Shown in pieces: positions 42,656 through 53,520 of a stretch of DNA of 64,000 bases; position 1 is the first letter of the stretch, and the number at the start of each line of letters is the position of its first letter. This stretch comes from Pomphorhynchus laevis. Lineage: Eukaryota > Acanthocephala > Palaeacanthocephala > Echinorhynchida > Pomphorhynchidae. The DNA lies in assembly GCA_012934845.2 (NCBI GenBank), contig WNNJ02001986.1:1-64000 (forward strand), read 5' to 3'. The translations under genes were made by a program, and so were the position numbers. Under the pieces are notes generated by a model that saw only the letters and a program-made list of their open reading frames with translations, was not told where the DNA came from and did no database searches.

Positions 42656-42997
42656 CTGGTAAAATAAAATAAAAGTATTTCGATAAACTTGTTCAATATT
42701 CTAAATTCAATTAATGAACTCAAATGATTTAATCTATGATTTACAAAGAACTAAATATTTGTTTGTTAAATCTATGATTTAAAAAAATAATATTTAATTA
42801 ATTTAATTTTATTTAATAGCCCATATTTATTTGCACAATTTATAATGGACAATAAATAACAATATAAAATACAAATTTGGAAGCAACAATTTTAAAGTAA
42901 GCCTTATAAATAAAATGTTAGATATTAAATGTTAATTAAATATAATTTTTTAAATAAATAATTATTATTTGAACAAAACAAATTAGTCAAATATTAC

Positions 42998-43066
42998 CTT
43001 TATTCATTACTAATTGATCATCCGAATATTCGTATGTGATGCCGTCCCGTCGTTTATTCATCGTGT
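42998..43066 (-). other. Probable internal exon of the minus-strand gene
   Basis: A 69-nt island flanked by an acceptor (TTTTTACCGATAG) and a strong donor (AAAG|GTAATATTT). The open phase reads TMNKRRDGITYEYSDDQLVM followed by NK, leaving one base. Both splice signals agree with the phase of the exon at 39446-39759. Unrecognised product. Confidence 0.45.
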
Positions 43067-43737
43067 CTATCGGTAAAAATTTAAGGATGGCGTAATTTAT
43101 TTACACAATGATTGTTCAATTGGCAATACGACCAAATTAAAATGAATTTATTACAACACACTCATTATCGTTTAATGTTGGTTATTCGGTACAGCTGTTT
43201 GCAATTTATTTATTATCCATCCATAAAGATGTTTTGCTTAAGAGTTTAAATTTTAAATTTGTTATATTTATATTGTATTATTTGGCTATTTTATGTTTGA
43301 TTGTAGTTTTATAGTAACAATGTTTAAAATATGTATCTATTAAATTATTTAAATAATTTTAATGAAATATCATTACATATTATGGCAATTCTTAAAATTT
43401 CATTATTTAATGTATTAAATATAATATTATATGGTATGCATGAATTATCATATCTAGATAATGTTCATATCTAGATGTGAACATTATCATAAATGTATAT
43501 CATAAATGCATAAATGTATATCATACATTAATTAATACAGTTTGTGTATATTTTTCTTGTTAACATTTATTGTCTGATTATAGTATTTTATATTACAAAA
43601 TAACTGTATGTTATACAACTTAACGTATCATAGTCATTAATTCATCTTTTATTTATTAAACTAATTATTTCTTTAGAAAAACTTCTCATATTTACATAAA
43701 AAGTTTAGCTTATTATTTCTAAAAACGGTTTTAATAT

Positions 43738-43968
43738 TTATAACTGTTCATTTATATACATATCGTTTTTAATATTTTTAACTCTATTTTTCCTATTCAT
43801 TTTATCACCATGACTTCTTGGCTTGCGTTTAACCGGATTATTATAATATAGTTGTTTATTATTTACTATACCACTCCTGTCAATTCCTTGTAACATGTCA
43901 TTCAATCCTAATGGGTGCCTAATGTGTTGCCTAAACCTAGTTTTTAACATTTGATGTTTTTCCTATAT
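43738..43968 (-). other. Possible upstream exon of the minus-strand gene
   Basis: Follows an acceptor-like GCAATATATAG on the minus strand. Reads EKHQMLKTRFRQHIRHPLGL, NDMLQGIDRSGIVNNK and a very basic segment (PVKRKPRSHGDKMNRKNRV) before a stop. If it splices to 42998-43066 the donor must lie inside, for example AGTG|GTATAG near 43865. The basic stretch suggests a nuclear or nucleic-acid-binding protein, without further support. Confidence 0.4.
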
Positions 43969-44099
43969 ATTGCAATTCACATGTACATTGTATTAGATAC
44001 ATTACATCTGTGGTAATGCAGTTGCAATTATTATTAATATTTATGAAAAACATTTGTTTGTCGTATTACTTACTTATTTAAGCACGATGTATTGTTAAG

Positions 44100-44750
44100 A
44101 ATAAAAGAACAATCCAATGTGGTCCCGGTGAAATTTTAGCTCTATAACCAGATATGTACATGTTGAACGCAGACGGCCATATGCTATTTTTACACATTAA
44201 CAAGTAACTTCTGATTCAATGTAATTGAAATAAATAAATTTAATTATTAATAAATTTAATTTTTAAAAAATAACAAATCTATTGTTATTTAAAGATAATC
44301 AAAAAATAATTGCAAGTATTTTACAATTATTTATTTCACAAAGTAAAATAAGTATGCTAGAATATGAAAGTACATATATCGCCTGAACGAACCATTATTT
44401 TTCCAGAAATTATATCTCATTTGGTACGAAACAAAATACTAGCATAAAGGTAATGCATTCTACTCAAGTAAAATATGATATGTAAACGTAATATCTATGA
44501 GTAGCTGTATTTGCTACAAAACAATATCTTAAATGTAGCCACGAGGAAATGTTTTTAATGGGGGTTCGAATGCTATGCGGTTAACTCGTTATTGCATCAA
44601 AGAAGTAAAAAATGGTCTTGTTACAATTTAGATTATGTGTCAATAACATAAATTATAATTCGCTTATCTAATTTTCGATAATATTACATGTCGAAGACAA
44701 CTTAAAAATTACACTCACATTTATATTTTAATATTCGTATAATATTTTCT
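44100..44750. other. Spacer
   Basis: No gene recognised. Confidence 0.4.
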
Positions 44751-44753
44751 CAA

Positions 44754-44865
44754 ATGGATTCCCAAGAAACAATTAGGGTCATTTCTGTTTCAGCACCACA
44801 ACACCTAAATTCCAATGTTACTTTAAAAATTAGAAATGCTTATCTTCTTAATACATTCACACGAA
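44754..44865 (+). other. Probable first coding exon, plus strand
   Basis: ATG at 44754 opens MDSQETIRVISVSAPQHLNS and continues NVTLKIRNAYLLNTFTR up to an excellent donor, ACGAA|GTGAGTG (44866 onward). It leaves one base (phase 1). An acceptor in the matching phase exists at 46827-46828 (GAGCCAG|AC), which would fuse this exon to the long frame ending at 48180. The RLE fragment at 46.1-46.7 kb would then lie in the intron. Confidence 0.42.
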
Positions 44866-44881
44866 GTGAGTGTATTATATA

Positions 44882-46090
44882 ACAACATGCTGCTTAAAAT
44901 ATTTAGCGTTCGAACTGACTTCTTTAGATAGCAAAATACACAATAAAATACAATACACAGTAAAATTAAAATAAATGGTGTAGGTAGATTTAGATAGAAT
45001 TGTAAATATAACTAAAATAATAATTTTATTTGTTCTAATACATTTTACCAGTCTTTTAATGACAAGATACAGTTGAACAATGCGCATTTCTAATATATAT
45101 TTTATCAATCTTTTATAGTTGAATAATGCGCATCTTGTGTCTTTATCAATGTTTCGAGTAGACGAGATTTAGCTGTTTTTATACTTCATTTCTAATATAC
45201 AAACTCCTAGTTATTTAAAGTTTTATTAATTTAAATTCTTGATTATAATTTATAATATGTTATTTATAATAATTTAAAAATTATTTATTTTATAATTTAC
45301 ATATATTAATTATTTATTATATAAATTTATAATAGTTTTATTTCAAGTTAAGGTGTTAATATATAAAACTTCTTTGTTTAATTGCATTTTCTTATTTTAA
45401 ATTTAAATTTTATATTTAGAATGTAAATATAATGTGTTAATCATTTATTTTATAATTTACAATATATTAGTTCATATAAAACTCGAGCATTTAAACTGTT
45501 ATATGTAATTAACATATTAGTACAGTAATATATTAGTAGAGTAATGTAATTTGAATTTAAAAAATATATATTAAAAATAACAACTTGCATCCTAATAATA
45601 AATATCTTAAATTATAGTTAAATATATTTAATGAATTTCAACTATTATTATGGTAATATATATCTTTTTACTATAAAGTTTAATATTGTCTTTTAGAGTA
45701 AGAATTAATTTGCAGTAATATGTAAACGAATTTGTAATTTTAAATCTTTAAGATCTCAAATTTAATGTCTTTACAAAAGTCATTGAAAAATTTTATATTT
45801 AGCATAACTAAGTATAACTCGAATAAAGCATATACTGTAAGACCAGGACACTACTGAATTCGTTAGCTCTAATATAATAAATTTTCTCTTATACAAACTC
45901 CTAGTTATTTGCTATTAGTATTATTAATTTAATTACATAAGCCACTTTTTATTGCGTGACTCTATAAGAGTAGTTTAAAATCCAAATTTCCATGGCTACT
46001 ACAAACAAAATTGTTCTGAATTATGATACATTTTGTTTTTTATTAATTAGATTTAAAATAAAAAAGAAAAAAGATCATTGTGCGATTTGC
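44882..46090. other. AT-rich spacer or intron
   Basis: No gene recognised. Short A/T repeats only. Confidence 0.4.
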
Positions 46091-46139
46091 ATTTCAATGT
46101 CTACGACCGAATGTACAGGTGCATTGAGTTAGGACCGCG

Positions 46140-46695
46140 GTGCTCGGAAACATTGTGATATCGACCTGGCTAAAACAATTCCAATTTACGTAAGGCTCCA
46201 CATTATTATACTGGAAAATTCAGACCTGTGTTTCTCGCTTATCTTTGTCGCTAACACAAGTAGAGTTGCGTTCGCTGCTCTGCCTGCACCACCCATGACC
46301 GCAGATACTAATGGGCAGAAAAAGTTGTGGGCAAATTATCGTATCCTTTCTTCGTACTTGCTTCGCTTTCGTTGCTCATGATATTCTAAACACGCAACGG
46401 ACGATCGCGAATTATAGGATGGAGCTTCTTCGTTAAAAATGCATTCGTCAAAAAACGTACGCTTCATTCTACCACCGAACAATCCACCGCACACGATATC
46501 AGGGAACGCGTCTGGTCTTTGAGTTCTCGCGTCATTTTCGAAACTTATAGTGTCAGGAACGCCAGATAGACTTGACTCAGTAGCGATCCCAGAACACACG
46601 TCTGTGAGTACCTTTGGTACAAGATCGCGAACCTCATTAAGGCGTATGGTTAATACGTCACAATGATACATTTTGATAAATTTTATTTGTAACAT
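46140..46695 (-). pseudogene. RLE retrotransposon, C-terminal nuclease region, fragment 2
   Basis: Minus-strand frame 46336-46695: RLNEVRDLVPKVLTDVCSGI (RHN-like motif with H to L), DAFPDIVCGGLFGGRMKRTF, FDECIFNEEAPS, then ACLEYHEQRKRSKYEERI. A stop at 46336-46338 is followed in frame by FFCPLVSAVMGGAGRAANAT and KISEKHRSEFSSIIMW, the expected continuation. Two further copies at 24.2 and 56.9 kb. Only the nuclease part survives. The RT, which should precede it at higher coordinates, has been lost. Confidence 0.72.
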
Positions 46696-46758
46696 TAATA
46701 ACAGTAGCTATTGACGTACAAAATAGATCTTTTATCTTAACGATGAAACGATTTATAG

Positions 46759-48180
46759 TGGTCCTTTCAAGCGGGAAGAAATTTACAAATTTCTTTTTTT
46801 TTACCCGGGAAAAGCCTCTTCGAGCCAGACACTTGTGCTTTGAGCCGAACTCGTGATGTGATAAGACTACCCTGTATGACTAGACGTTGTGATACATATA
46901 ACTCCAGATCAATTGAAACTGAGTATAATGCTGTGAGCGCCACTTCTACGATAGTCGCAGATAATGAACCGATAAACAAGCATGCGTCTCAATGTAACGA
47001 TGACATTCCTGCCAATATCACTAAGCACGATACTCCATTCGATGCTACTAATGATGTTTTTCAGCATCATCATTCCCAGCTTAATGTAGACGATAATGAA
47101 GATACTGATGTAGCCAAATCTCTTACCAAAGTTAGAAAGCAATCGTCGGACTACGGTCAAACAGATTTCGAAAAAGAAATGATATTTACTTATTGTGCAA
47201 CTACAACTGATGCTGAAAGTCATCTATTGATGTCTGCTAATTCACCGACAGGACAAGTTACCGATCAAATAAATAAGATCCAACAACTTGGTGAGCTGCA
47301 TCAGAGTTCAATGCATCCCTTAGCTAGTAATGATATGCAAATAAATAATAATCAAATGAACGAATACAATAATCTAATTTGTTGTCCAATCAAGGATAAT
47401 GATAACTTGACGATAAAATTAAAAGGATCATCTCAACAGGGATTGGAGTTTGAATCGTCATCATTCATACTTAACAGCAATTCAACAATACCAATGATGT
47501 CATTTACATCATATGATCCTAAATATGGGCTTGATTGCAATCCATCGAATGAATTTGCAAAATTTGCTTCTGGTTCTATCAACGAACCCGGTGCCGACGA
47601 ATCTGCTGCGCCTTTCTTTGTATCATCGAGTAGTAACCAAGAAGAAACTATGATTGACAATGGTAAAACCGGAATTTCCACGATGAATTGCAGCCAATCT
47701 AGTGTTGCCGATCATACACCCGACAATTGTAATGATCATCTCAACCAGATCATTCATCAGTTACTCAACATGTGTGATGATCTTATACTACCCGACAATG
47801 TTGTTGATGTTCAAGGTGTTGAGCATGATCAACATGACGACGCACCAGCGGCAGTACAAATGATAGTGACAACAAATACCACCAATCACTTAATTACGAA
47901 TAAAAGTAGTAATATCGCATCAATTTTGAAGAGTTGCTCAAACATGGTTCGAAGAAATAACGAATTCATTACAACCGCCACCACCGCGGCCGCGAATACA
48001 TCAACCGAATCGGAAGATAATCGTCACAGCAACGCTCATGGATCGCATGAACATGATAGCGAAGAATATCAGCGATCACAAAGAAATAACTCTAAAAAGT
48101 ACAGTAATAAGCCGGAGCTTACAAAATCCTTGCCGATCGGTGAGAATTTAGAATCTGATCATTCATTATACTTACTCTAA
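46759..48180 (+). CDS. Unrecognised low-complexity protein (long open frame)
   Basis: The frame is open from 46759 to the stop at 48178-48180. The first ATG is at 46876 (434 codons, beginning MTRRCDTYNSRS). Because the frame is open upstream and a pyrimidine-rich tract with AG lies at 46790-46828, the real N-terminus may come from an upstream exon (see 44754-44865). The protein is rich in Asn, Ser, Asp, His, Thr and Gln with no clear fold. The only helical candidate is about DHLNQIIHQLLNMCDDLILP. A Thr/Ala run (ITTATTAAANTSTES) and an acidic/His stretch (AHGSHEHDSEEYQRSQ) lie near the C-terminus. Such disordered composition suits a transcriptional or RNA-binding regulator. No domain supports that. 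Confidence 0.6.
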   Translation, partial: WSFQAGRNLQISFFLPGKSLFEPDTCALSRTRDVIRLPCMTRRCDTYNSRSIETEYNAVSATSTIVADNEPINKHASQCNDDIPANITKHDTPFDATNDVFQHHHSQLNVDDNEDTDVAKSLTKVRKQSSDYGQTDFEKEMIFTYCATTTDAESHLLMSANSPTGQVTDQINKIQQLGELHQSSMHPLASNDMQINNNQMNEYNNLICCPIKDNDNLTIKLKGSSQQGLEFESSSFILNSNSTIPMMSFTSYDPKYGLDCNPSNEFAKFASGSINEPGADESAAPFFVSSSSNQEETMIDNGKTGISTMNCSQSSVADHTPDNCNDHLNQIIHQLLNMCDDLILPDNVVDVQGVEHDQHDDAPAAVQMIVTTNTTNHLITNKSSNIASILKSCSNMVRRNNEFITTATTAAANTSTESEDNRHSNAHGSHEHDSEEYQRSQRNNSKKYSNKPELTKSLPIGENLESDHSLYLL

Positions 48181-49065
48181 TTTGTAATAATTATTTTTCA
48201 CTTGATAAGAAAATTTATAACTACAAAAAAAAATTACAAATTTGTTAAAATACCAAAAAATATAATCCTTAGTATTTTAAGCCAGCTTGCATTTAATCAT
48301 ATAACTTCAATACATCGAGATATAATTTGATAGTACCTAATTAAATATAATTGCGTCTTCAGATTTTGTTACTTGACCATCTTTTATTAATTCAATTATA
48401 TTCAAATGCATACACTGTACCTATTGAAAACTTATGCCTATATAACATCATACGCAGCTGTGTGTTAGTATATTATGTAACTATATTATAAAAATTTAAA
48501 TTTCTGTAACAAATTTAATTTTCATTAAAACAAATTTTAGTTATATTTATAGCAAATGTAATTTTAATTGGCATGGTAAATCAAAATGTAGATACATTTT
48601 CTTTATAAGGTTATATTTTCCTTGTGCCGAACTAAATTTCAATGCCAAGAATAGAACAACAATGTAATACCGCATTTGATATTTATACGCCATTTGTGTT
48701 CTCACGAATGATACATGTCTACTCGGGCCCCACAAAAGAAGTCACAAAATAAGTGCTTCGTCACTCAAATTTAGACAAATAAGCTTCTTAAATTTTTTAT
48801 CGTTTTAAGTGTAAGTACACTCTAAATCTGTGCCACTGCATTCTAGTAAATAGCCACAACTGATGATTCTGCTCTAAATATGAAACGATCTCGGAATAGA
48901 GCTGTCTGGTGGTGTTGAGGAAATAAGATATCGACTATAAAATCCGGGATAAGTGAGTAAGTTTCAGTTTTGGAAGCTTGAGTAGTGTATGCATCATTCG
49001 TGAGAAGATCTGAAGCTCTCAGGTAGAAAGCCGTTTAATTTATTAATCGTATTCGTTTTATGGAT
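48181..49065. other. Spacer
   Basis: No gene recognised. A minus-strand frame at 48547-48735 has a hydrophobic stretch but no support. Confidence 0.4.
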
Positions 49066-49069
49066 CCTG

Positions 49070-49705
49070 GATTACTTAGATATAAATATATAATAGTGAT
49101 GCACGAATGTGCTGAATAACAAAGGTCCAGGATTTCTTACGAAATACGGCATTTTTACAAAATGGTGTTGCTTATTAGACTGGACTTTTATTCACGACTT
49201 TCAGTCACCAGGTCACTTCTAAACGACCACTTCAACATCGAAATGATGGAGTACCCGGCAAAACTCATCAGTAGAATAAAGTACTCACTGGTTGTTTCGG
49301 TTGCATGTGTGACATTGTAAATGAAGGCTTTTCCGACACTTTGCTTAATTGACTGAGGCTTACGCTCTTTACCAGATCGAATTGCTGTGCAGATCATCCT
49401 TAAACACTAGGCAGAGGTTGTTGCTGAATTGTCGATGCACTCGTTGGATCCTTAATTAATACGGCATGGATAATAGTAGTGCACGGATGTGCTGAGTAAA
49501 CAACGTTTCAGAATTTCCTATGAAATACGGCATTTTACAAAATGGTGTTGCTTGATAGACTAGACTTTGGTTCACGACTTTCAGTCACCAGGTCACTTCT
49601 AGACGACAACTTCAGCATCGAAATGATGGAGTACCCGGCAACACTTACTAGTAGAATGAAGTACCCACTGGTCGGTTCGGTTGCTTGTTTGACATTGTGA
49701 ATAAA
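49070..49705 (-). repeat. 380-bp tandem repeat array, left, inverted
   Basis: About 1.7 units with a period of 380 bp (GTACCCGGCAA at 49251 and 49631). Each unit contains TTCACGACTTTCAGTCACCA, GGTCACTTCTA and CATCGAAATGATGGAGTACC. It is the reverse complement of the array at 51809-52745 on the other side of the receptor gene. Confidence 0.88.
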
Positions 49706-50142
49706 GGCGTAATTTATAGCAACAACAATTATATGTAATCGTTTGTACTATTTAACAGAACTTCGGTCAAAGTTATATTTTATTTTGCAATTTAGCTTTT
49801 AAATGTTAAAAAATCTGCTTAAATTTAACATTATTGAGATGAGATTGCTAATTGAAATACAACAATTTATCTCATACATATGCAAATCCTATTAACAAAA
49901 TGTTATCAATTCGCGTAAATACACGCTAGTAACTGCTAATGTGAGTCATTTGAATTACAAGGTAAAATATCATTATAGTATATATAACAATCGTAAAGTT
50001 TAACTTATAACAAGCGACAGTATTGAATACAGCACGCACTCTATTGTTGTTCGTGTTCTACATATTTATGATAAGGCTATACTGACACGACAATTTTACT
50101 ATATTGATTGATATTTTAAAGCCAATTATACTACTGAAAAAT

Positions 50143-51081
50143 ATGTTAACCTCATTATGCTTGAAGACATCAGAAAATAAAATAGCCGTATGGATTATAT
50201 CTGGAGTATTATTGGTCTTATGTGTGTTCTACACGTTCATATTTACAATCAAACATGAGCTAAAAAACAAAACTGGCAAATGTCTGCTTTTATATTATGT
50301 ATGTATTTCACTAGAAAGTATATTTAATATTGCCTACCTGCATGCAAACGACAATGCGTCGCGATACCTTGAGTTTGCGTACTGCTTTTGTAATTTGGCT
50401 GCATCCTGCTGGATAAATTGTCTTTGCTATTCTGTATACATGCAGTTTAAGCACATTTTTGGCCTGCCTCGCGCTTTTCGATTGACAATTATTGTATTTC
50501 CACTGTACTGCATTTTGATGCCCATAGCTTTGATGTCGTTCACGAGGATATTGTGTTCACTCGAATACCATGAAAGCATGGAAAATAAATCTAAATGCAA
50601 CTCCCAAGTCGGGTATCTATACACCAAGCAACTGATAGCCGTTAACTATATAATTCCTAATTTGTATTTAGTGATCATAAACACATTTCTCTTTGTTCAA
50701 GCTAGTTTCCATGTCTACAATCATATGCGTACTATTGAAATGTTGAATATTTCAAGTGCTATCGAAGAGAATCAATCTCACCGATTTAAGGCATATGTTG
50801 ACCTTTTCAAAAAAATGTATACCCTTGGCATTTTTAAGGTAATTCTGGTCTTAACACCAATAAGAATATACCTAACAATGGTAAAGTTGATCTACATTAT
50901 AGAATTGTCAATTCTGATTATATTTTCAGTGGTTCCGATGTTTAGGAGCAAATTCGATCAAGACGGAGGACACGTAAATCTTTTCGACAGTGGGGATATG
51001 GTTGAAAATATGGTCAATAAAGAAAACACCATTGCTAGTAAAGTACGGCACCGAATTAACTACATACACGAATCGTTTTAA
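50143..51081 (+). CDS. Methuselah-like class B GPCR, membrane domain
   Basis: From the first ATG (50143) 312 codons. Seven hydrophobic segments lie near residues 14-35, 46-66, 80-101, 114-133, 169-188, 227-246 and 249-267. TGKCLLLYYVCISLES (TM2), CWINCLCYSVYMQF (TM3), YIIPNLYLVIINTFLFVQAS (TM5) and RFKAYVDLFKKMYTLGIFKV (start of TM6) follow the pattern of arthropod Methuselah receptors. Cysteines at TM3 (83) and loop 2 (152) could form the usual disulfide. The ligand-binding ectodomain is missing. The frame is open back to 50086, so it may be encoded on upstream exons or lost. The C-terminal tail has Ser/Thr phosphorylation-type sites. Flanked by inverted 380-bp repeats. Confidence 0.7.
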   Translation: MLTSLCLKTSENKIAVWIISGVLLVLCVFYTFIFTIKHELKNKTGKCLLLYYVCISLESIFNIAYLHANDNASRYLEFAYCFCNLAASCWINCLCYSVYMQFKHIFGLPRAFRLTIIVFPLYCILMPIALMSFTRILCSLEYHESMENKSKCNSQVGYLYTKQLIAVNYIIPNLYLVIINTFLFVQASFHVYNHMRTIEMLNISSAIEENQSHRFKAYVDLFKKMYTLGIFKVILVLTPIRIYLTMVKLIYIIELSILIIFSVVPMFRSKFDQDGGHVNLFDSGDMVENMVNKENTIASKVRHRINYIHESF

Positions 51082-51424
51082 TCACTAACAAATAAAAACA
51101 CTTTAAATTTATTCAATACAATGAATATACACCAGCTAACGAATTAAATTTTTAATTTGTTTTCGAAACATGCCAACTTTATTTTAACAAATACAAACTG
51201 AAATCTGATAATTTTGATAATTTACAAAGACAGTGAAATGAAATTATATTTACATAAACTTTTCAAAAAGTTGTAAAATTAAAAAAATTTAATTTCACTT
51301 GCACATCAACAATAGTTGAAATAATAAGTTAGCAATCAATAACTTAAATATTTATTTTTATTTATAAATAACAACTATCAATTTACGAGTGCTAATACAT
51401 ACATTTTATACACTTGAAGTGTAA

Positions 51425-51555
51425 TAGATACACCTTAAGGTGTATGAAGTTAGAAGTAATGATTTCTTCCTGCGAAATCATCTTGTGCGATGATTTCGCC
51501 TTGTGTGTGAATTTCGCCTTGTGTGCGAAATCACCTTGTGTGTAAATTGATAATA
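51425..51555 (+). repeat. Short tandem and inverted units (GCGAAATCA / TGATTTCGC)
   Basis: GCGAAATCATCTTGTGCG, ATGATTTCGCCTTGTGTG, GTGAATTTCGCCTTGTGTGC and GCGAAATCACCTTGTGTG follow one another, with a related GCGAAATCACCTTATATG at 53056. ACACCTTAAGGTGT (51431-51444) is a perfect palindrome. Confidence 0.6.
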
Positions 51556-51564
51556 TATATTTAA

Positions 51565-51800
51565 TATATCTAGCTGTGCTGAATGGTTAGTCTAGTCTGT
51601 AAATGAATGTCTGATAATGCGGTTACAGAAATTCATTACATTGAAGGTTTCATATAATGAAGAATTTTCAGCTGTATTGGATGGCTAGTCTAGTCGGTAA
51701 GACGTAGACCCACCGATCAAAAGAACTTAGGTTCGAATCTGAAAGCGCAAATAGTGTTCAATAAGTGTTCAATAGCAAAAAGTGTTCAATAATTAGGCAC
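51565..51800 (+). repeat. tRNA-derived SINE-like segment, copy 1
   Basis: GGCTAGTCTAGTCGGTAAGA (51683-51702) fits a tRNA D-arm/A box. GGTTCGAATCT (51730-51740) is a canonical pol III B box, about 48 bp downstream. A partial second A-box-like TGGTTAGTCTAGTCTGTAA is at 51583. The tail runs into AGTGTTCAATA repeats and then the 380-bp array. Confidence 0.6.
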
Positions 51801-51808
51801 TTTATTAA

Positions 51809-52745
51809 CTGATGAGTGTTGCCAAGTACTCCAATATTTCGATGCTGACGTGATCATCTAGAAGTGATATGTTGACTGAAAGTCGTAAATCAAAGTCCAG
51901 TCTATCAAGCAACACTATTTTCGATAAATCCCGTATTTCGTAAGAAATCCTGGACCGTTGTCTACTCAGCACCTCCGTGCACTACCATTATCCATGCCGT
52001 ATCCATTTAGGATCCAACGAGTGCATCGACAATGTGTTTAAGACCTCTGCCTAGTGTTTAAGGATGGTCCGCACAGCAATTCGATCTGGTTAAGAGCGAA
52101 AGCCTCAGACAATTAAGCAAGGTGTCGGAAACGCCTTTATTCACAATGTCACACAGGCAACCGAAACGACCAGTGTGTACCTCATTCTACTGATGAGTGT
52201 TGCCGGGTACTCCATCATTTCGATGCTGAAGTTGTCGTCTAGAAGTGACCTGGTGACTGAAAGTCGTGAACCAAAGTCTAGTCTATCAAGCAACACCATT
52301 TTGTAAAATGCCGTATTTCATAAGAAATTCTGAAAAGTTGTTTACTCAGCACATCCGTGCACTACTATTATCCATGCCGTATTTATTAAGGATCCAACGA
52401 GTGCATCGACAATTCAGCAACAACCTCTGCCTAGTGTTTAAGGATGGTCCGCTCAGCAATTCGATCTGGTAAAGAGCGTAAGCCTCATACAATTAAGCAA
52501 AGTGTCGGAAACGCCTTTATTCACAATGTCACACAGGCAACCGAAACGACCAGTGTGTACCTCATTCTACTGATGAGTGTTGCCGGGTACTCATCATTTC
52601 GATGCTGAAGTGGTCGTCTAGAAGTGACATGGTGACTGAAAGTCGTGAATCGAAGTCCAGTCTATCAAGCAACACCATTTTGTAAAAATGCCGTATTTCC
52701 TAAGAAATCCTGGACCGTTGTTTATTCAGCACATACGTGCATTTA
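51809..52745 (+). repeat. 380-bp tandem repeat array, right
   Basis: Units start with CTGATGAGTGTTGCC at 51809, 52190 and 52570 (periods 381 and 380). The third is truncated near 52745. TGATGAGT pairs with ACTCATCA (perfect in unit 3, one bulge in unit 2), giving an 8-bp hairpin at each unit start. Inverted relative to 49070-49705. Confidence 0.9.
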
Positions 52746-52749
52746 ACAG

Positions 52750-52990
52750 TGCTTAGAATGCATCTCGGAAAATTCGGTTTCAGAAATTCATTACATTGAA
52801 GGTTTCATTTACATTAGTCTATTCGGTAAGGCGTAGACCTACCGATCGAAAGAACCTAGGTTCAAATCTTAAAGTCAAATACTGCTCAAAAGGAAACTAC
52901 AGCGGTACACAGCCTTCTAATGTGTCCGGGTGTACTATTTCAAGACTATATCGGACGAAAAGATATCAGTATGTCAGGTTAAAATCTGAC
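52750..52990 (+). repeat. tRNA-derived SINE-like segment, copy 2
   Basis: AGTCTATTCGGTAAGGCGTA (about 52815-52834) and B box GGTTCAAATCT (52858-52868), preceded by CAGAAATTCATTACATTGAA, which is shared with 51630-51650. The pattern of an A box, a 40-50-bp gap and a B box matches copy 1. Confidence 0.6.
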
Positions 52991-53454
52991 ATGTTGTGAG
53001 TCAAGTTGTATGAAGTTGGAAGTAATGATGGAATGATACCATAGCTGGTTTTGCTGCGAAATCACCTTATATGATCTAGCAAAATTGACAATATAACTGA
53101 AAGAATCTATTAAAATATCACCAGCACTGATTCAATTATCTCTTAATCACATCAGTGCTAAGTATTTATACTTAAAAATTTAATAAATTTGTAAGTTTTA
53201 ATGGCAATAATTTTCATTTTATCTTATTTCGCACTTAATCATCAAATTTCTTAACTTAATTTATATTTTATATTTTTCTGAATTCTAAAATTGTTTTCAG
53301 TCTTTATATAATCTAATCAGATTATCTTATTAAAACCATAAATTAATTATAAATTATTATAAATAAAAGAACTTTAAATTTCTTTATCTTAAAATAAATT
53401 TTTATAACTCAGCATTTTATGAACGAAATGATAGATAATACATAATATATTGGC

Positions 53455-53520
53455 ATTAAGCTTAGACGTCATCAGGAGGAACTGCTATGTTATCACGTTT
53501 CGGCCAGTAGCTTTTCTCGT
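53455..53520 (-). ncRNA. PLE2 3' structured segment, copy on minus strand
   Basis: Minus strand: GAAACGTGATAACATAGCAG (ends near 53482), TTCCTC, then CTGATGA (53469-53475). It matches 23440-23472 of the master copy with an extra A. No RT remains beside it. Confidence 0.5.

Noticed and set aside
48547-48735. Small secreted protein on the minus strand
   Set aside because: The hydrophobic segment is internal rather than N-terminal, and there is no supporting context.
52160-52215. GAAA...CTGATGAG in the 380-bp monomer as a type II hammerhead ribozyme
   Set aside because: A short helix (GGCAAC/GTTGCC) can be drawn between the blocks, but no consistent helix I or III exists and the left array has lost both CTGATGA and GAAA in a unit. 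More likely chance plus the local 8-bp hairpin.
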